Source: Sphingomonas crocodyli
GTDB lineage: Bacteria > Pseudomonadota > Alphaproteobacteria > Sphingomonadales > Sphingomonadaceae
NCBI RefSeq assembly: GCF_004005865.1
Contig: NZ_SACN01000005.1
Location: forward strand, 62,001-126,000
DNA length: 64,000 nt
Reading direction: 5' to 3'
This document shows positions 8,580 through 17,077 of the stretch, piece after piece (the first letter of the stretch is position 1; every line of letters begins with the position of its first letter). The position numbers and the translations under genes are program-made. Below the pieces are notes generated by a model. The model did not search any database. It worked only from the letters and a program-made list of their open reading frames with translations, and had not been told where the DNA came from.

Positions 8580-9665
8580 GTGATCCGCCCCGCGCCCCCG
8601 CATTCGTCGCGCCGCCTTGCGCTGGCCTTCCTGCTGATGATCGCCGTCGCGATCACCTTTGCCGTGCGCCCCGCGCGTGGCGGCACGCCCAATTTGAACA
8701 GCGAGATGCCGATCGATCATCCGCTGTCGGTGATGACCTATAATGTCGAAGGACTGCCCTTCCCCGCGCGTATCGGCCGCGGCGGATCGCTCGCCGCGAT
8801 CGGGGAGCGTTTGCGAGAGTTGCGTAGCGTGGGTCGCCAGCCGCACATCGTGCTGCTGCAGGAAGCCTTTTCGGAGGACGCCGCGAAGATCGGCGCACTG
8901 GGCGGCTATCGCTACATCGCCGAAGGGCCGTCGCGCGACCTGATCAGCACGATGCCCGAAACCGCCGCCGACATCGCCTTTGCCGACGGCGCGAGCCGGC
9001 TGAAGGGCGAGGCGATCGGCAAGTGGACCGGCAGCGGACTGCGCATCCTGTCCGACTATCCGATCGTCGGCGTGCAGCACATGGCCTTCCCCGCCTTTGC
9101 ATGCGGCGGCTATGACTGCCTCGCCAACAAGGGCGCGGTGATGGCGCTGATCAAGGTGCCGGCGCTCGCTGCCCCGGTCGCGGTGGTCGATACCCACCTC
9201 AATTCGCGCCACGCCGCGCGGGTTTCGGCCGATCGATCGCTCTATGCCTATCATCGGCAGGTCGATGCGCTCAGCGCCTTCATCAAGGCGAATTACCTGC
9301 CCGGTGCGCCCCTGATCGTCGCGGGCGATTTCAACATCGGCAAGGACAAGGCGCGCGCGGCCTATGTCGAACAGGCATCCGCCCGCTGGTGGAAGGGCGC
9401 GGGGCAATCCACGCTGCCCGATGCGATGCACGCCTGCGCCGCCGATGACAGCTGCGCGGCCGGCCTGTCCGACGATGCGCGTTATTCGATGAAGCGCCGC
9501 CGCGATTGGCAGTTTCTGGGGCATGGCGGCGGGATCGCGCTCGACACCCGCCGGATCGCCACCCCCTTCGGCCATGAAGCCGACGGTACGATGCTGTCCG
9601 ATCATGTCGGCTATGTCGCTTATTACGGCATCAACCGCCTGAACAGCGGATCGCACGCCTCATGA
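8580..9665 (+). CDS. Endonuclease/exonuclease/phosphatase-fold exported protein
   Basis: 361 residues with the EEP (DNase I / sphingomyelinase-like) core: MTYNVEGLP, VLLQEAF, VDTHLNS, AGDFNIGKDKA and a terminal LSDHVGYVAYY. These carry the metal-binding Asn, Glu, Asp/His and Asp-His residues of the fold. An N-terminal hydrophobic segment (LALAFLLMIAVAITFA) predicts export or membrane anchoring, so a phosphodiesterase acting on lipids or extracellular nucleic acid is more likely than a repair enzyme. GTG 8580 is chosen because it starts two bases after the preceding stop and gives the signal sequence. Its TGA overlaps the next gene's ATG (ATGA). Substrate unknown. Confidence 0.85.
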   Translation: MIRPAPPHSSRRLALAFLLMIAVAITFAVRPARGGTPNLNSEMPIDHPLSVMTYNVEGLPFPARIGRGGSLAAIGERLRELRSVGRQPHIVLLQEAFSEDAAKIGALGGYRYIAEGPSRDLISTMPETAADIAFADGASRLKGEAIGKWTGSGLRILSDYPIVGVQHMAFPAFACGGYDCLANKGAVMALIKVPALAAPVAVVDTHLNSRHAARVSADRSLYAYHRQVDALSAFIKANYLPGAPLIVAGDFNIGKDKARAAYVEQASARWWKGAGQSTLPDAMHACAADDSCAAGLSDDARYSMKRRRDWQFLGHGGGIALDTRRIATPFGHEADGTMLSDHVGYVAYYGINRLNSGSHAS

Positions 9666-10852
9666 TCCCGCGCGATCATCCCACCGCCGGCGAGCGCCGC
9701 CACTATCGCCGTCTCGCATCGGCGCGGATCGGGCGCAGCGCCGGTCGTCCGCTCGACATCGGCATCGTCCTGCACGATTTCGCGCTGGGTGGCACCGAAC
9801 GGATCGCCGTCCGCCTTGCCAACGCCTGGGCCGATGCCGGCGCGCGCGTGACCATTTTCTGCGGGTCGACCGAAGGCCCGCTTGCCGCCCTGCTGGGATC
9901 CGAGGTCGAGGTGGTGGGCGCCATGCCTGCGATCCCGCGCGGGCGCAGTTCGCGGCGGCGGCTGGGACAAGCCGCCGCCGCGCACTGGGATCTGCACCCT
10001 GTCGACGGCCTCTATGTGCCCGGCAATTATCATTGGCCGGTCATCGGCGCGTCGGCCAAACTGCCGGAAGCCGTGAGGCCCGCCATCGTGGCGCAGGTCA
10101 GCGCGTCGCTGAACAAGCCGCAGCGCGGGCGCCTGCGCCAGTTCGGCTTCGATCTGCGCATGCGCCGTCTGTTGAAGGGCGCCGATGCCGTCGCCGCCTT
10201 GTTCGATCAGGCGCGCGACGATGCGGACCGGATCGCCGGCGGGCGACGTGCCGAGACGATCGCTTTGCCCGCACTCGCCGACGACGTCCCCGCTCCTGTC
10301 GCCCAGGCGACGGGCAAGACGATCGTCGCCGCCGGCCGGCTGGTGCGCGAAAAGGGCTTTGCCGACCTGATCGACGCCTTCGCCCTGCTCGACGATCGCG
10401 AGGCCAGCCTGGTCATCGTCGGTGCGGGCATCGAGCGCGCGGCGCTCATCGCCCGCGCGGCCGCGCGCGGGGTGGGCGATCGGGTGATCTTGCCCGGCTA
10501 TGTCGCCGACATCCGCCCCTGGCTCGACGATGCGCGCCTGTTCGTGCTGTCATCGCATTTCGAAGGCTATCCGGCCGTCCTGGTCGAGGCGCTGGCCGCG
10601 GGACGCCCCGTCGTCTCGACCCGATGCACCTCCGCCGTCGATACGCTGATCGACGATGCGGAGACGGGATCGATCGTCCCCGTCGGCGATCCCAAGGCGA
10701 TGGCGCGCGCGATCGGCGCGCAACTCGCCGCCCCCTCCCCCGATCCGCACCGGCTGGCCGCACGCGTTGCCCACCACCGGATCGGGCCTGTCGCCAACGC
10801 CTATCTGCGCCTGTTCGAACAGGCCGCCCTTGTCCGCCTCACCACAGATTGA
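9662..10852 (+). CDS. Glycosyltransferase family 4
   Basis: 396 residues with a GT-B fold. The N-terminal Rossmann domain includes DIGIVLHDFALGGTERIAVRLANAW, the glycine-rich acceptor loop of retaining GT4 enzymes. The C-terminal donor domain includes IVAAGRLVREKGFADLIDAFALL and the E-x7-E motif in HFEGYPAVLVEALAAGRPVVST. It transfers a sugar from a nucleotide donor at the cytoplasmic face of the inner membrane. Its start overlaps the preceding stop, and the next glycosyltransferase begins four bases after its own stop, so the pair should act in one glycan pathway. Donor and acceptor cannot be told from sequence. Confidence 0.92.
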   Translation: MIPRDHPTAGERRHYRRLASARIGRSAGRPLDIGIVLHDFALGGTERIAVRLANAWADAGARVTIFCGSTEGPLAALLGSEVEVVGAMPAIPRGRSSRRRLGQAAAAHWDLHPVDGLYVPGNYHWPVIGASAKLPEAVRPAIVAQVSASLNKPQRGRLRQFGFDLRMRRLLKGADAVAALFDQARDDADRIAGGRRAETIALPALADDVPAPVAQATGKTIVAAGRLVREKGFADLIDAFALLDDREASLVIVGAGIERAALIARAAARGVGDRVILPGYVADIRPWLDDARLFVLSSHFEGYPAVLVEALAAGRPVVSTRCTSAVDTLIDDAETGSIVPVGDPKAMARAIGAQLAAPSPDPHRLAARVAHHRIGPVANAYLRLFEQAALVRLTTD

Positions 10853-10856
10853 ACCC

Positions 10857-11927
10857 ATGCGCATTGCTTATATCATCAACTCCGTCGAAGGCGGGGGCGC
10901 TGCCCTGCCGGTTCCCTCCGTCGCCAACGTCCTGCGTCGCGCCGGCGCCGATGTGCGCCTTTTCGCGCTCACCTGCCGGGACGGGCGCGCCTTGCCCGCT
11001 ATGGCCGATGCCGGGCTGGATGCGATCGTGCGCGGCGGTGGCGAAAAGGATCATGGCGCCGCGCTCGGCTGGCTCGATCGGCAGATCGCCGATTGGCGGC
11101 CCACGCATCTGTGGACCTCGCTGACGCGTGCGACCCTGCTTGGCCAGATCGCCGGCCTGCGCCGTCGCGTGCCGGTCGTCAGCTGGCAGCACGCCGCCTA
11201 TCTGAAGCCCGCCAACCGCCGCCTGCTGCGCACAACCCAGCGGCTGTCGCGGCTGTGGATCGGCGATTCCGATCGCGTGACGCAATTGAGTGCCGAACGG
11301 CTCGGCATCGGGCACGACCGGCTGATCACCTGGCCGATCTTCCGCGCAGATCCGGCGGCACCGCTGGGCCGCGTCTGGTATCCGGGCGAGCCGGTGCGGA
11401 TCGGCACGCTGGGGCGGCTCCATCCGGTCAAGGGCTATGACGTACTGATCGAGGCGCTGGCCCGATTGAAGGATCATCCGGTGCCGCACGAACTGATCGT
11501 CGGCGGCGACGGTGCGGAACGGGAGGCGCTCGAAGCGGCGACGCGCGCGGCGGGCCTCTCCAACATTCGCTTTGCGGGCTATGTCGGCGATCCGCGCGGC
11601 TTCCTGGCCGATCTGCACCTCTATGTTCAGCCGTCGCGGTCCGAAGGCTTCTGCGTCGCCGCGCATGAGGCGATGCAGGCGGGCCTCCCCGTCGTCGCGA
11701 GCGCAGTCGGCGAAATGCCCAACAGCATCGTCGCCGGACAGACCGGCTGGGTCGCGCCACCCGGCGATGCCGGCGAGCTGGCCGAGGCGCTGGGCGCCGC
11801 CCTCACCTATCCCAATCGCCTCGCCCCGATGGGCATGGCGGCGCGTGCGCGCGTGATCGACCGCTTCGGCCCCGACCATTTCGAGGCGATCGGCCGATCG
11901 ATCGTGAAGCGGATGGAGGGCTTCTAG
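10857..11927 (+). CDS. Glycosyltransferase family 4
   Basis: 356 residues and a second GT4 enzyme, beginning four bases after its neighbour. The glycine-rich loop is AYIINSVEGGGAALPV. The donor domain shows IGTLGRLHPVKGYDVLIEAL, HELIVGGDGAEREALE and the E-x7-E motif in SRSEGFCVAAHEAMQAGLPVV. The ATG at 10857 gives the usual family N terminus. It ends the plus-strand run and is followed by a long hairpin and the convergent propeller-protein gene. It is likely to extend the same surface glycan as its neighbour. Confidence 0.92.
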   Translation: MRIAYIINSVEGGGAALPVPSVANVLRRAGADVRLFALTCRDGRALPAMADAGLDAIVRGGGEKDHGAALGWLDRQIADWRPTHLWTSLTRATLLGQIAGLRRRVPVVSWQHAAYLKPANRRLLRTTQRLSRLWIGDSDRVTQLSAERLGIGHDRLITWPIFRADPAAPLGRVWYPGEPVRIGTLGRLHPVKGYDVLIEALARLKDHPVPHELIVGGDGAEREALEAATRAAGLSNIRFAGYVGDPRGFLADLHLYVQPSRSEGFCVAAHEAMQAGLPVVASAVGEMPNSIVAGQTGWVAPPGDAGELAEALGAALTYPNRLAPMGMAARARVIDRFGPDHFEAIGRSIVKRMEGF

Positions 11928-11928
11928 A

Positions 11929-11972
11929 GCGATTTCGAGGCAGATGGACTCATCTGCCGGCTCGGAAATCGC
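11929..11972. terminator. Long imperfect hairpin between convergent genes
   Basis: Stems GCGATTTC/GAAATCGC (8 bp), GAG/CTC (3 bp) and GCAGATG/CATCTGC (7 bp), interrupted by small bulges, close on a GACT loop. It begins one base after the glycosyltransferase TAG and ends 13 bp before the convergent gene's stop. It probably stops transcription from both sides, although it has no T-run. It may also be a copy of a dispersed palindromic repeat. Confidence 0.6.
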
Positions 11973-11985
11973 GGCAATCAGAATG

Positions 11986-12894
11986 CTATGCAGCGAGCCG
12001 GCGCAGGAGCTTCTTCGTCTCGCGCGCAATCTCGATCGACAGGCCGTGCGGCGATAGTTCGGTGCGCTTGACGTCGATCAGCGTCACCGGCCCCGCCGCC
12101 GCCAGCGTGTGCAGCCCTTCGGTATAGGGCGCGAACCCGGCCGGGGCGCGGATCGGCAGGCACGCCTCCGCCTCGAACCGGTCGGGCGTCAACACCGGGA
12201 TCGCAAGCGGGCGGATCGCGCCGCCATAGGTCGCCGAACAATCCTGCGCCGGCAACACCACCTGCTCATCGAGCAGCAACGGCGTGCCGCCGGGGCGCGA
12301 GCTGGTGATGTCGACGCGTACCGGATTCATCGGGTGCGGACGCCACGGCCCGGTGAGCTTTTCGGCATAAGCGACGTGGAGCGCGCTCATCTTGTCCGGC
12401 TCGCGGCTGGCCGATGTGTAGAACAGCCACCACAGGCCATCGTGGAACAACGGCGTCGCATCGACGGGCACATGATCCAGCTCGATCACATGCGCCGGCT
12501 CCCAGACGTATGGAAAGTCGATCGCGCGATAGAGCGTCAGCTTGTTCGAACGATGCGCCTCGGGCAGCATCCACGTCTCGCCATCGGCTTCGAACACGAA
12601 CGGATAGGACAGGTGCCACGGCTCCTCGATCACCATCCGTCGCTCGATCAGCGCGAAGTCGCGGTCATAGACCAGCACCTCGATCGCGCCGACGCGGACG
12701 CGATAATCATAGGTCTCGACGAACAGATACAGCTTGTCGTCGCGCCACAGGCCGAAGGGATCGGCGATGAACCGGAACGATCCCATCGGCGGCAGCCAGC
12801 TTATGTCGAACCCGTCGACCCCGCCGCGCGCCACGATCTGATCGATCGTCGCCGACACGATCGCCGGCCGCCAGATGTCCTTGCGCAGTCCCAT
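11986..12894 (-). CDS. Five-bladed propeller protein, GINT1 N-domain / GH43-like
   Basis: 302 residues with the propeller motifs FIADPFGLWRDDKLYLFVE, EPWHLSYPFVFEADGETWMLPE, VPVDATPLFHDGLWWLFYT and the acidic positions of GH43/GH32-type beta-propellers. This pattern is found in the N-terminal domain of glucosamine inositolphosphorylceramide transferase-like proteins, often next to formyl- or glycosyltransferases. It has no signal peptide. The stop of the upstream glycerophosphotransferase-like gene is three bases before this ATG, so they form a two-gene operon inside the glycan block. Whether it is a hydrolase, a transferase or only a sugar-binding propeller is undecided. Confidence 0.7.
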   Translation of the reverse strand: MGLRKDIWRPAIVSATIDQIVARGGVDGFDISWLPPMGSFRFIADPFGLWRDDKLYLFVETYDYRVRVGAIEVLVYDRDFALIERRMVIEEPWHLSYPFVFEADGETWMLPEAHRSNKLTLYRAIDFPYVWEPAHVIELDHVPVDATPLFHDGLWWLFYTSASREPDKMSALHVAYAEKLTGPWRPHPMNPVRVDITSSRPGGTPLLLDEQVVLPAQDCSATYGGAIRPLAIPVLTPDRFEAEACLPIRAPAGFAPYTEGLHTLAAAGPVTLIDVKRTELSPHGLSIEIARETKKLLRRLAA

Positions 12895-12897
12895 CGA

Positions 12898-14139
12898 TCA
12901 GGCCGCGATACCGCCCTGACGCCGGCGCAGCGGCACGACATTGGGCGCGGTCGCAGGCTGCGGCTCGAACATAGGCATCGGTGCGGCCGGCGCCAGCACG
13001 CCGACGATCGCGCGCGCGGCGCGATCGGCCGAACGCTCGGCGGTCAGTTCGAAGCTGCGCTGGAACAGTTCGCGCTGGATCGGGCGATAGCGATCGTGGC
13101 TGCGCACTGCGCGATCGAGCGCCGCGCCGAGATGGGTGGGATCGGCGATCACCTCCCCCGCCTGCCAATGCGCATAGTTCGGATTGCCGCGCCAGTCGGC
13201 ACCATGCGTGTCGAGGAACAGGCACGGCTTGGGCGTGTGCAGGAATTCGTAGATCTGGCTGCTGACGTCGCCCAGATAGATGTCGGCCGCCGCCGTATAG
13301 GTCATGTCGGTCGATGCGCTGCTGCCCAGATCGATGTGGATGTTGGGCGCGTCGTAGAAGCGACGATCGATCCGGCCGGGCCGATCGATGCGCAATTTGT
13401 CGATCGTCACCACGAAGCTGCGATGGAACAGCATGACGTGCGGCGCGAAGATCAGATTGTAGCGATCGTCCTTCAGGAAATGTTCGAGCACCTGACGGCC
13501 CTGTTCGAACCAGGACGACAGGTGCGGCGACGGGTGCGGATTGTAGAGCACCGTCGGCTTGCCATTGTCCTGAAACGGCAGCTTCTGCGGGCGTTCGGGC
13601 AGCAGATCGAACTTGGGATAGCCGACCTGGCTCATCCTGTCGGGCGAGACGCCCGCGTCGCGGATCAGCCGCTCGCGGATCTTGCTGCCCGACACCAGCA
13701 CATGATCGAAACCCGCGCTCGCCTTGTTGAAACCGATCGCGCGGTCGCCCGCGCCATGACGCGTGTGGATGATCTTGAGATCATCGAGCCCGTAGCGCGT
13801 CTTGAGCAGCAGCGAGGTCTTTTCGGCGACGACGAGCGCGTCGAGGCTGCGGAAGAAATCGAGATTGTCGCGGTATATCGCGATCTTCGAGACGGGCAGC
13901 ACCACTTCGAGATGCTTCGCCGCGAAACGCGTCATCGCGCTGCGCAGGCCAAGTTCGACCACATCGACACGATCGCCGATCCGCGCCGCGAGCCGCTTCA
14001 CCTCGGCGGTCAACCGCGCATTGGTGGTCGCGATCACGACCTCGGTTCCGGGGTGGTTGCGGCGCATCGCCAGAGCGACGGGCAGCGAGTGGGCGACCTG
14101 GTGGACCTGGTCGTGATTGAACAGAAAGCCGATCCTCAT
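12898..14139 (-). CDS. CDP-glycerol glycerophosphotransferase-like protein
   Basis: 413 residues of the CDP-glycerol:poly(glycerophosphate) glycerophosphotransferase family (TagB/TagF-like, GT-B-type). Motifs are MRIGFLFNHDQVHQVAHS at the start, a central IIHTRHGAGDRAIGF, PTVLYNPHPSPHLSSWF, and SSASTDMTYTAAADIYLGDVSSQIYEFL, which matches the donor-binding HxS and DxSS region of the family. In Gram-negatives such proteins add glycerol-phosphate or related polyol-phosphate units to capsule or LPS. The C-terminal 40 residues are a Pro/Ala-rich tail. ATG 14139 is taken because the longer frame upstream gives unrelated low-complexity sequence. It is divergent from the flippase 93 bp away. Confidence 0.85.
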   Translation of the reverse strand: MRIGFLFNHDQVHQVAHSLPVALAMRRNHPGTEVVIATTNARLTAEVKRLAARIGDRVDVVELGLRSAMTRFAAKHLEVVLPVSKIAIYRDNLDFFRSLDALVVAEKTSLLLKTRYGLDDLKIIHTRHGAGDRAIGFNKASAGFDHVLVSGSKIRERLIRDAGVSPDRMSQVGYPKFDLLPERPQKLPFQDNGKPTVLYNPHPSPHLSSWFEQGRQVLEHFLKDDRYNLIFAPHVMLFHRSFVVTIDKLRIDRPGRIDRRFYDAPNIHIDLGSSASTDMTYTAAADIYLGDVSSQIYEFLHTPKPCLFLDTHGADWRGNPNYAHWQAGEVIADPTHLGAALDRAVRSHDRYRPIQRELFQRSFELTAERSADRAARAIVGVLAPAAPMPMFEPQPATAPNVVPLRRRQGGIAA

Positions 14140-14232
14140 GCCGGTAAGACGCCGCCGTCCCGAACCACCCGTAAGACTTTTTAGGACAGTCAGGACCGCG
14201 ACGGGGGTGGTGCAACAGGCCGCACAACCCCT

Positions 14233-15582
14233 ATGCAAACGGCTATGCCGCCGGCCGACGACACCACCCCCGATATTATGAGCGCCCCGCCGCAATCGGG
14301 CGTGCGGCGCGTGATCGCGAACCTGCTTCACCTGCTGGGGGGCAAGGCGGTCGCCGGGATCGTCAGCGTCATCTACCTGATCATCGTCACGCACAGTCTG
14401 GGCGCGCGCGATTATGGCGTGCTGATCCTGGTCAATGCCTATGCGGTGTTCATGGGCAGCGTGGTGGCCTTTTCCGGCTATCACGGGGTCGTGCGCTACG
14501 GATCGCAGGCGCTGGAGGCGGGCGATATCGACGGCATGGCGCGGATCGTGCGCTTCATGGCGGTGGTGGAGGTGGCGTTCGGCGTGGTCGCGCTGGTGCT
14601 CGCGGCGCTGATCGTGCCGTTCGTCGGGCCGCGCATGGGCTGGTCCGACGATGCGATGATGCTCGCCATCCCCTATAGTCTCGCCGTCCTCGCCACCGTC
14701 CGCGCGACGCCGCAAGGCATCCTGCAGATCGCCGGCCGCTTCGATCTGATCGGGCTGCATCAGGCGATATCGCCGATGGTGCGGCTGATCGGCGCGGCGA
14801 TCGTCTGGGCGCTGGGCGGCGGGCTGGCGGGGTTCATCACCGTGTGGCTGATCGCATCGCTGGTCGAAGGCGTGGCGATGTGGTGGCTGGGGATGATCGC
14901 GTGGGAAAAGCTGGCCGAAGGGCGCCGCCTGACCGGCCCGTGGCGCGGGGTGTTGCGCGAGCGGGGCGGCTTCGGGCGCTTCATCATGCTCACCAATTTC
15001 GACATCACCTTGCGCGAACTGGCGCCCAACCTCGCGCCTCTCACGGTCGGCTGGGTGCTGGGGCCGACGGCGGCGGGCCTCCTCGGCCTCGCCCAGCGCG
15101 CCTCGGCCTTGCTCCAGCAACCCGCAACCCTGCTGTCGCAGGCGAGCTATGCGGTGCTGGCCGATCAGGTCGCCAAGCGTCAGTTCGGCCTGCTACGCCA
15201 TACCGTCTGGCGCAGCGCCGCCATTGCGGGCGCGGTGGCGGTGCCGATCGTGGCAGTGCTGGGGCTGCTGGGCGATCGGCTGCTCATCCTGCTCGGCGGG
15301 CAGAGCTTCACGGGCGGCACGACGTTGCTGATCCTCGTCGCGATCGGCCGCCTCGCCGCGCTGGCCGCGACGCCGATCGCGGCGGGGCTGACCGCGCTCG
15401 GCCATCCGCAACGATCTATGGCGGTCGCGCTGATCACCAACCTCGCGCTCTATCCGGCGCTGCCCGCTTTGCTGTGGTGGATCGGGGTCGATGGTGCGGG
15501 CTGGCACGGGCTGATCCAGAATGCAGTCGCGCTCGTCATTGTCGCGCTCTTTTTCGCGCATGATGTCAAAAGGGCGACATGA
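14233..15582 (+). CDS. Polysaccharide flippase, Wzx / MOP superfamily
   Basis: 449 residues with about fourteen hydrophobic segments and the MOP-exporter start ANLLHLLGGKAVAGIVSVIYLIIVTHSLGARDYG, where the loop after helix 1 is typical of oligosaccharide flippases. It should move undecaprenyl-linked glycan to the periplasmic face. Its stop codon overlaps the start of the ECF sigma factor (ATGA), which links glycan export to a cell-surface signalling cassette. The N-terminal 20 residues are Pro/Asp-rich; a start at the internal Met around residue 16 is also possible. Confidence 0.88.
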   Translation: MQTAMPPADDTTPDIMSAPPQSGVRRVIANLLHLLGGKAVAGIVSVIYLIIVTHSLGARDYGVLILVNAYAVFMGSVVAFSGYHGVVRYGSQALEAGDIDGMARIVRFMAVVEVAFGVVALVLAALIVPFVGPRMGWSDDAMMLAIPYSLAVLATVRATPQGILQIAGRFDLIGLHQAISPMVRLIGAAIVWALGGGLAGFITVWLIASLVEGVAMWWLGMIAWEKLAEGRRLTGPWRGVLRERGGFGRFIMLTNFDITLRELAPNLAPLTVGWVLGPTAAGLLGLAQRASALLQQPATLLSQASYAVLADQVAKRQFGLLRHTVWRSAAIAGAVAVPIVAVLGLLGDRLLILLGGQSFTGGTTLLILVAIGRLAALAATPIAAGLTALGHPQRSMAVALITNLALYPALPALLWWIGVDGAGWHGLIQNAVALVIVALFFAHDVKRAT

Positions 15583-16130
15583 GCGATTCGGGCTTACGCG
15601 GTGTCTTCCTGACCGAACGGCCGATGCTGTTGCGGCTGCTGACCGCGCGGCTGGGCAATCGCGACGATGCCGAAGATGTGCTGCAGGATCTGTGGCTGAA
15701 GCTGGAGAGCCTGCCCTCCGGCCCCGTATCGCAACCCGCCGCCTATCTGTTCCGCATGGCCAACAATCTGGCGTTCGATCGCCGCCGATCCGCCAGCCGC
15801 CACGCTGCGCGCGACACAGAGTGGCTGTCGGTGCAGACCACGTCCGATGAGATGCCGACGATGGAGGACGATCTGATCGCCCGCCAGCGGCTGCGCCAGA
15901 TCGAGGCGGCGATCGACGCGATGCCCGAAAGGACCGCGCGCGTCTTCCGCCAGTTCCGTTTCGAAGGGCGCCAGCAAAAGGCGATCGCCGCCGAACTTGG
16001 CCTCAGTCTCAGCTCGGTCGAAAAGCTGTTACAGCAGGGATACCGCGCCATTCACGACGCCTTAAGAAAAAATAGTACGGCTCCCGCACCGCGGCGACGT
16101 CTTGCTGATGAGGAGGACCGTCGGTCTTGA
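15579..16130 (+). CDS. ECF RNA polymerase sigma factor, FecI-like
   Basis: 183 residues. Region 2 (RLGNRDDAEDVLQDLWLKLE, about 26-45, then AAYLFRMANNLAFDRRRS) binds the -10 element. Region 4 (QKAIAAELGLSLSSVEKLLQQGYRAIHDAL, about 130-160) is the -35-binding helix-turn-helix. It is followed by a FecR-type anti-sigma factor and a TonB receptor, the standard order for cell-surface signalling. The start overlaps the flippase stop and the stop overlaps the FecR start. The sigma factor would be released when the receptor meets its ligand. Confidence 0.93.
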   Translation: MSDSGLRGVFLTERPMLLRLLTARLGNRDDAEDVLQDLWLKLESLPSGPVSQPAAYLFRMANNLAFDRRRSASRHAARDTEWLSVQTTSDEMPTMEDDLIARQRLRQIEAAIDAMPERTARVFRQFRFEGRQQKAIAAELGLSLSSVEKLLQQGYRAIHDALRKNSTAPAPRRRLADEEDRRS

Positions 16131-17077
16131 CTGTGGCATCGGAAGATATCGTCGATCAGGCCATTGCCTGGCACCTGCGTCTGGCCGACGCGGACGCCGA
16201 CGAATGGCACCGGTTCGTCGAATGGCTGGAGGCCGATGAGGCGCATCAGGCCGCCTATGATCAGGTGACGATGGACGACGCGCTGATCGCGCCGTCGCTC
16301 GATCTGACCGCAGCACCGGTCGCCGCGAACGACGCCGGGCCGCCGCGCCGCTTCGCGCGCTGGGCGGGCTTCGGCGGCGGGGCGGCCGCAGCCGCGCTGG
16401 CGGTCGCGATGCTGCTGCCCGAAACGCAGGCCGTCGCGTCCTACACCGTCGAGACCAAGCCCGGCGAAACCCGCACCATGAAACTCGACGACGGCACGAC
16501 GATCGAGATGAACGGCGGCACGAAGATGAGCTTCCGCAAGGGCGACGCGCGCTATGCCGCGCTCGAGGCCGGGGAGGCGACCTTCCACGTCCGCCACGAC
16601 GCCGATCATCCGTTCGAACTGCAATCGGGCCGCTATGCGATCCGCGATCTGGGCACGGTGTTCAACGTGACCCGCGACGGCAAGCGGCTGGGCGTCGAGG
16701 TGGCCGAAGGATCGGTCGCGTTCGAACCCAATCGGCAGAATGTGACGCTGACCCCCGGCATGGCGCTGACCGCGCATGAGGACCGGGCCGAACCGAAACT
16801 CGATCGAATCGCCGCGCACAATGTCGGCGGATGGCGGCGCGGCGTGGTCAGTTTCCGGGGTGCGCCGATCGAATCGGTGGCCAATGCGGTGGCGCGTTCG
16901 ACCGGGGCTCATCTGAAAGTCGAACCGACGCTCGCCAAACAGACCTTCACCGGCACGATTCACTTGACCGGTGATCAAGGACGGCTGATCCCCCGCGTTG
17001 CGACGCTGATCGGTGCCGATTGGCGGCGTAAGGGGGACAATTGGATGTTGACGACCAAGGGTGATGAAAGCCGCTAA
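16127..17077 (+). CDS. FecR-type anti-sigma factor
   Basis: 316 residues. The cytoplasmic N-terminal domain (AIAWHLRLADADADEWHRFVEWLEAD) is the FecR N-terminal helical domain that holds the sigma factor. A membrane helix follows at about 82-98 (GFGGGAAAAALAVAMLL), then the periplasmic FecR domain with GETRTMKLDDGTTIEMNGGTKMSF and the conserved ATFHV and RDLGTVFNV strands, and a C-terminal secretin-like segment. The start is TTG 16127, which has AGGAGGA nine bases upstream and overlaps the sigma-factor stop; GTG 16133 is a weaker alternative. It ends inside the first codons of the receptor gene. Confidence 0.92.
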   Translation: MTVASEDIVDQAIAWHLRLADADADEWHRFVEWLEADEAHQAAYDQVTMDDALIAPSLDLTAAPVAANDAGPPRRFARWAGFGGGAAAAALAVAMLLPETQAVASYTVETKPGETRTMKLDDGTTIEMNGGTKMSFRKGDARYAALEAGEATFHVRHDADHPFELQSGRYAIRDLGTVFNVTRDGKRLGVEVAEGSVAFEPNRQNVTLTPGMALTAHEDRAEPKLDRIAAHNVGGWRRGVVSFRGAPIESVANAVARSTGAHLKVEPTLAKQTFTGTIHLTGDQGRLIPRVATLIGADWRRKGDNWMLTTKGDESR

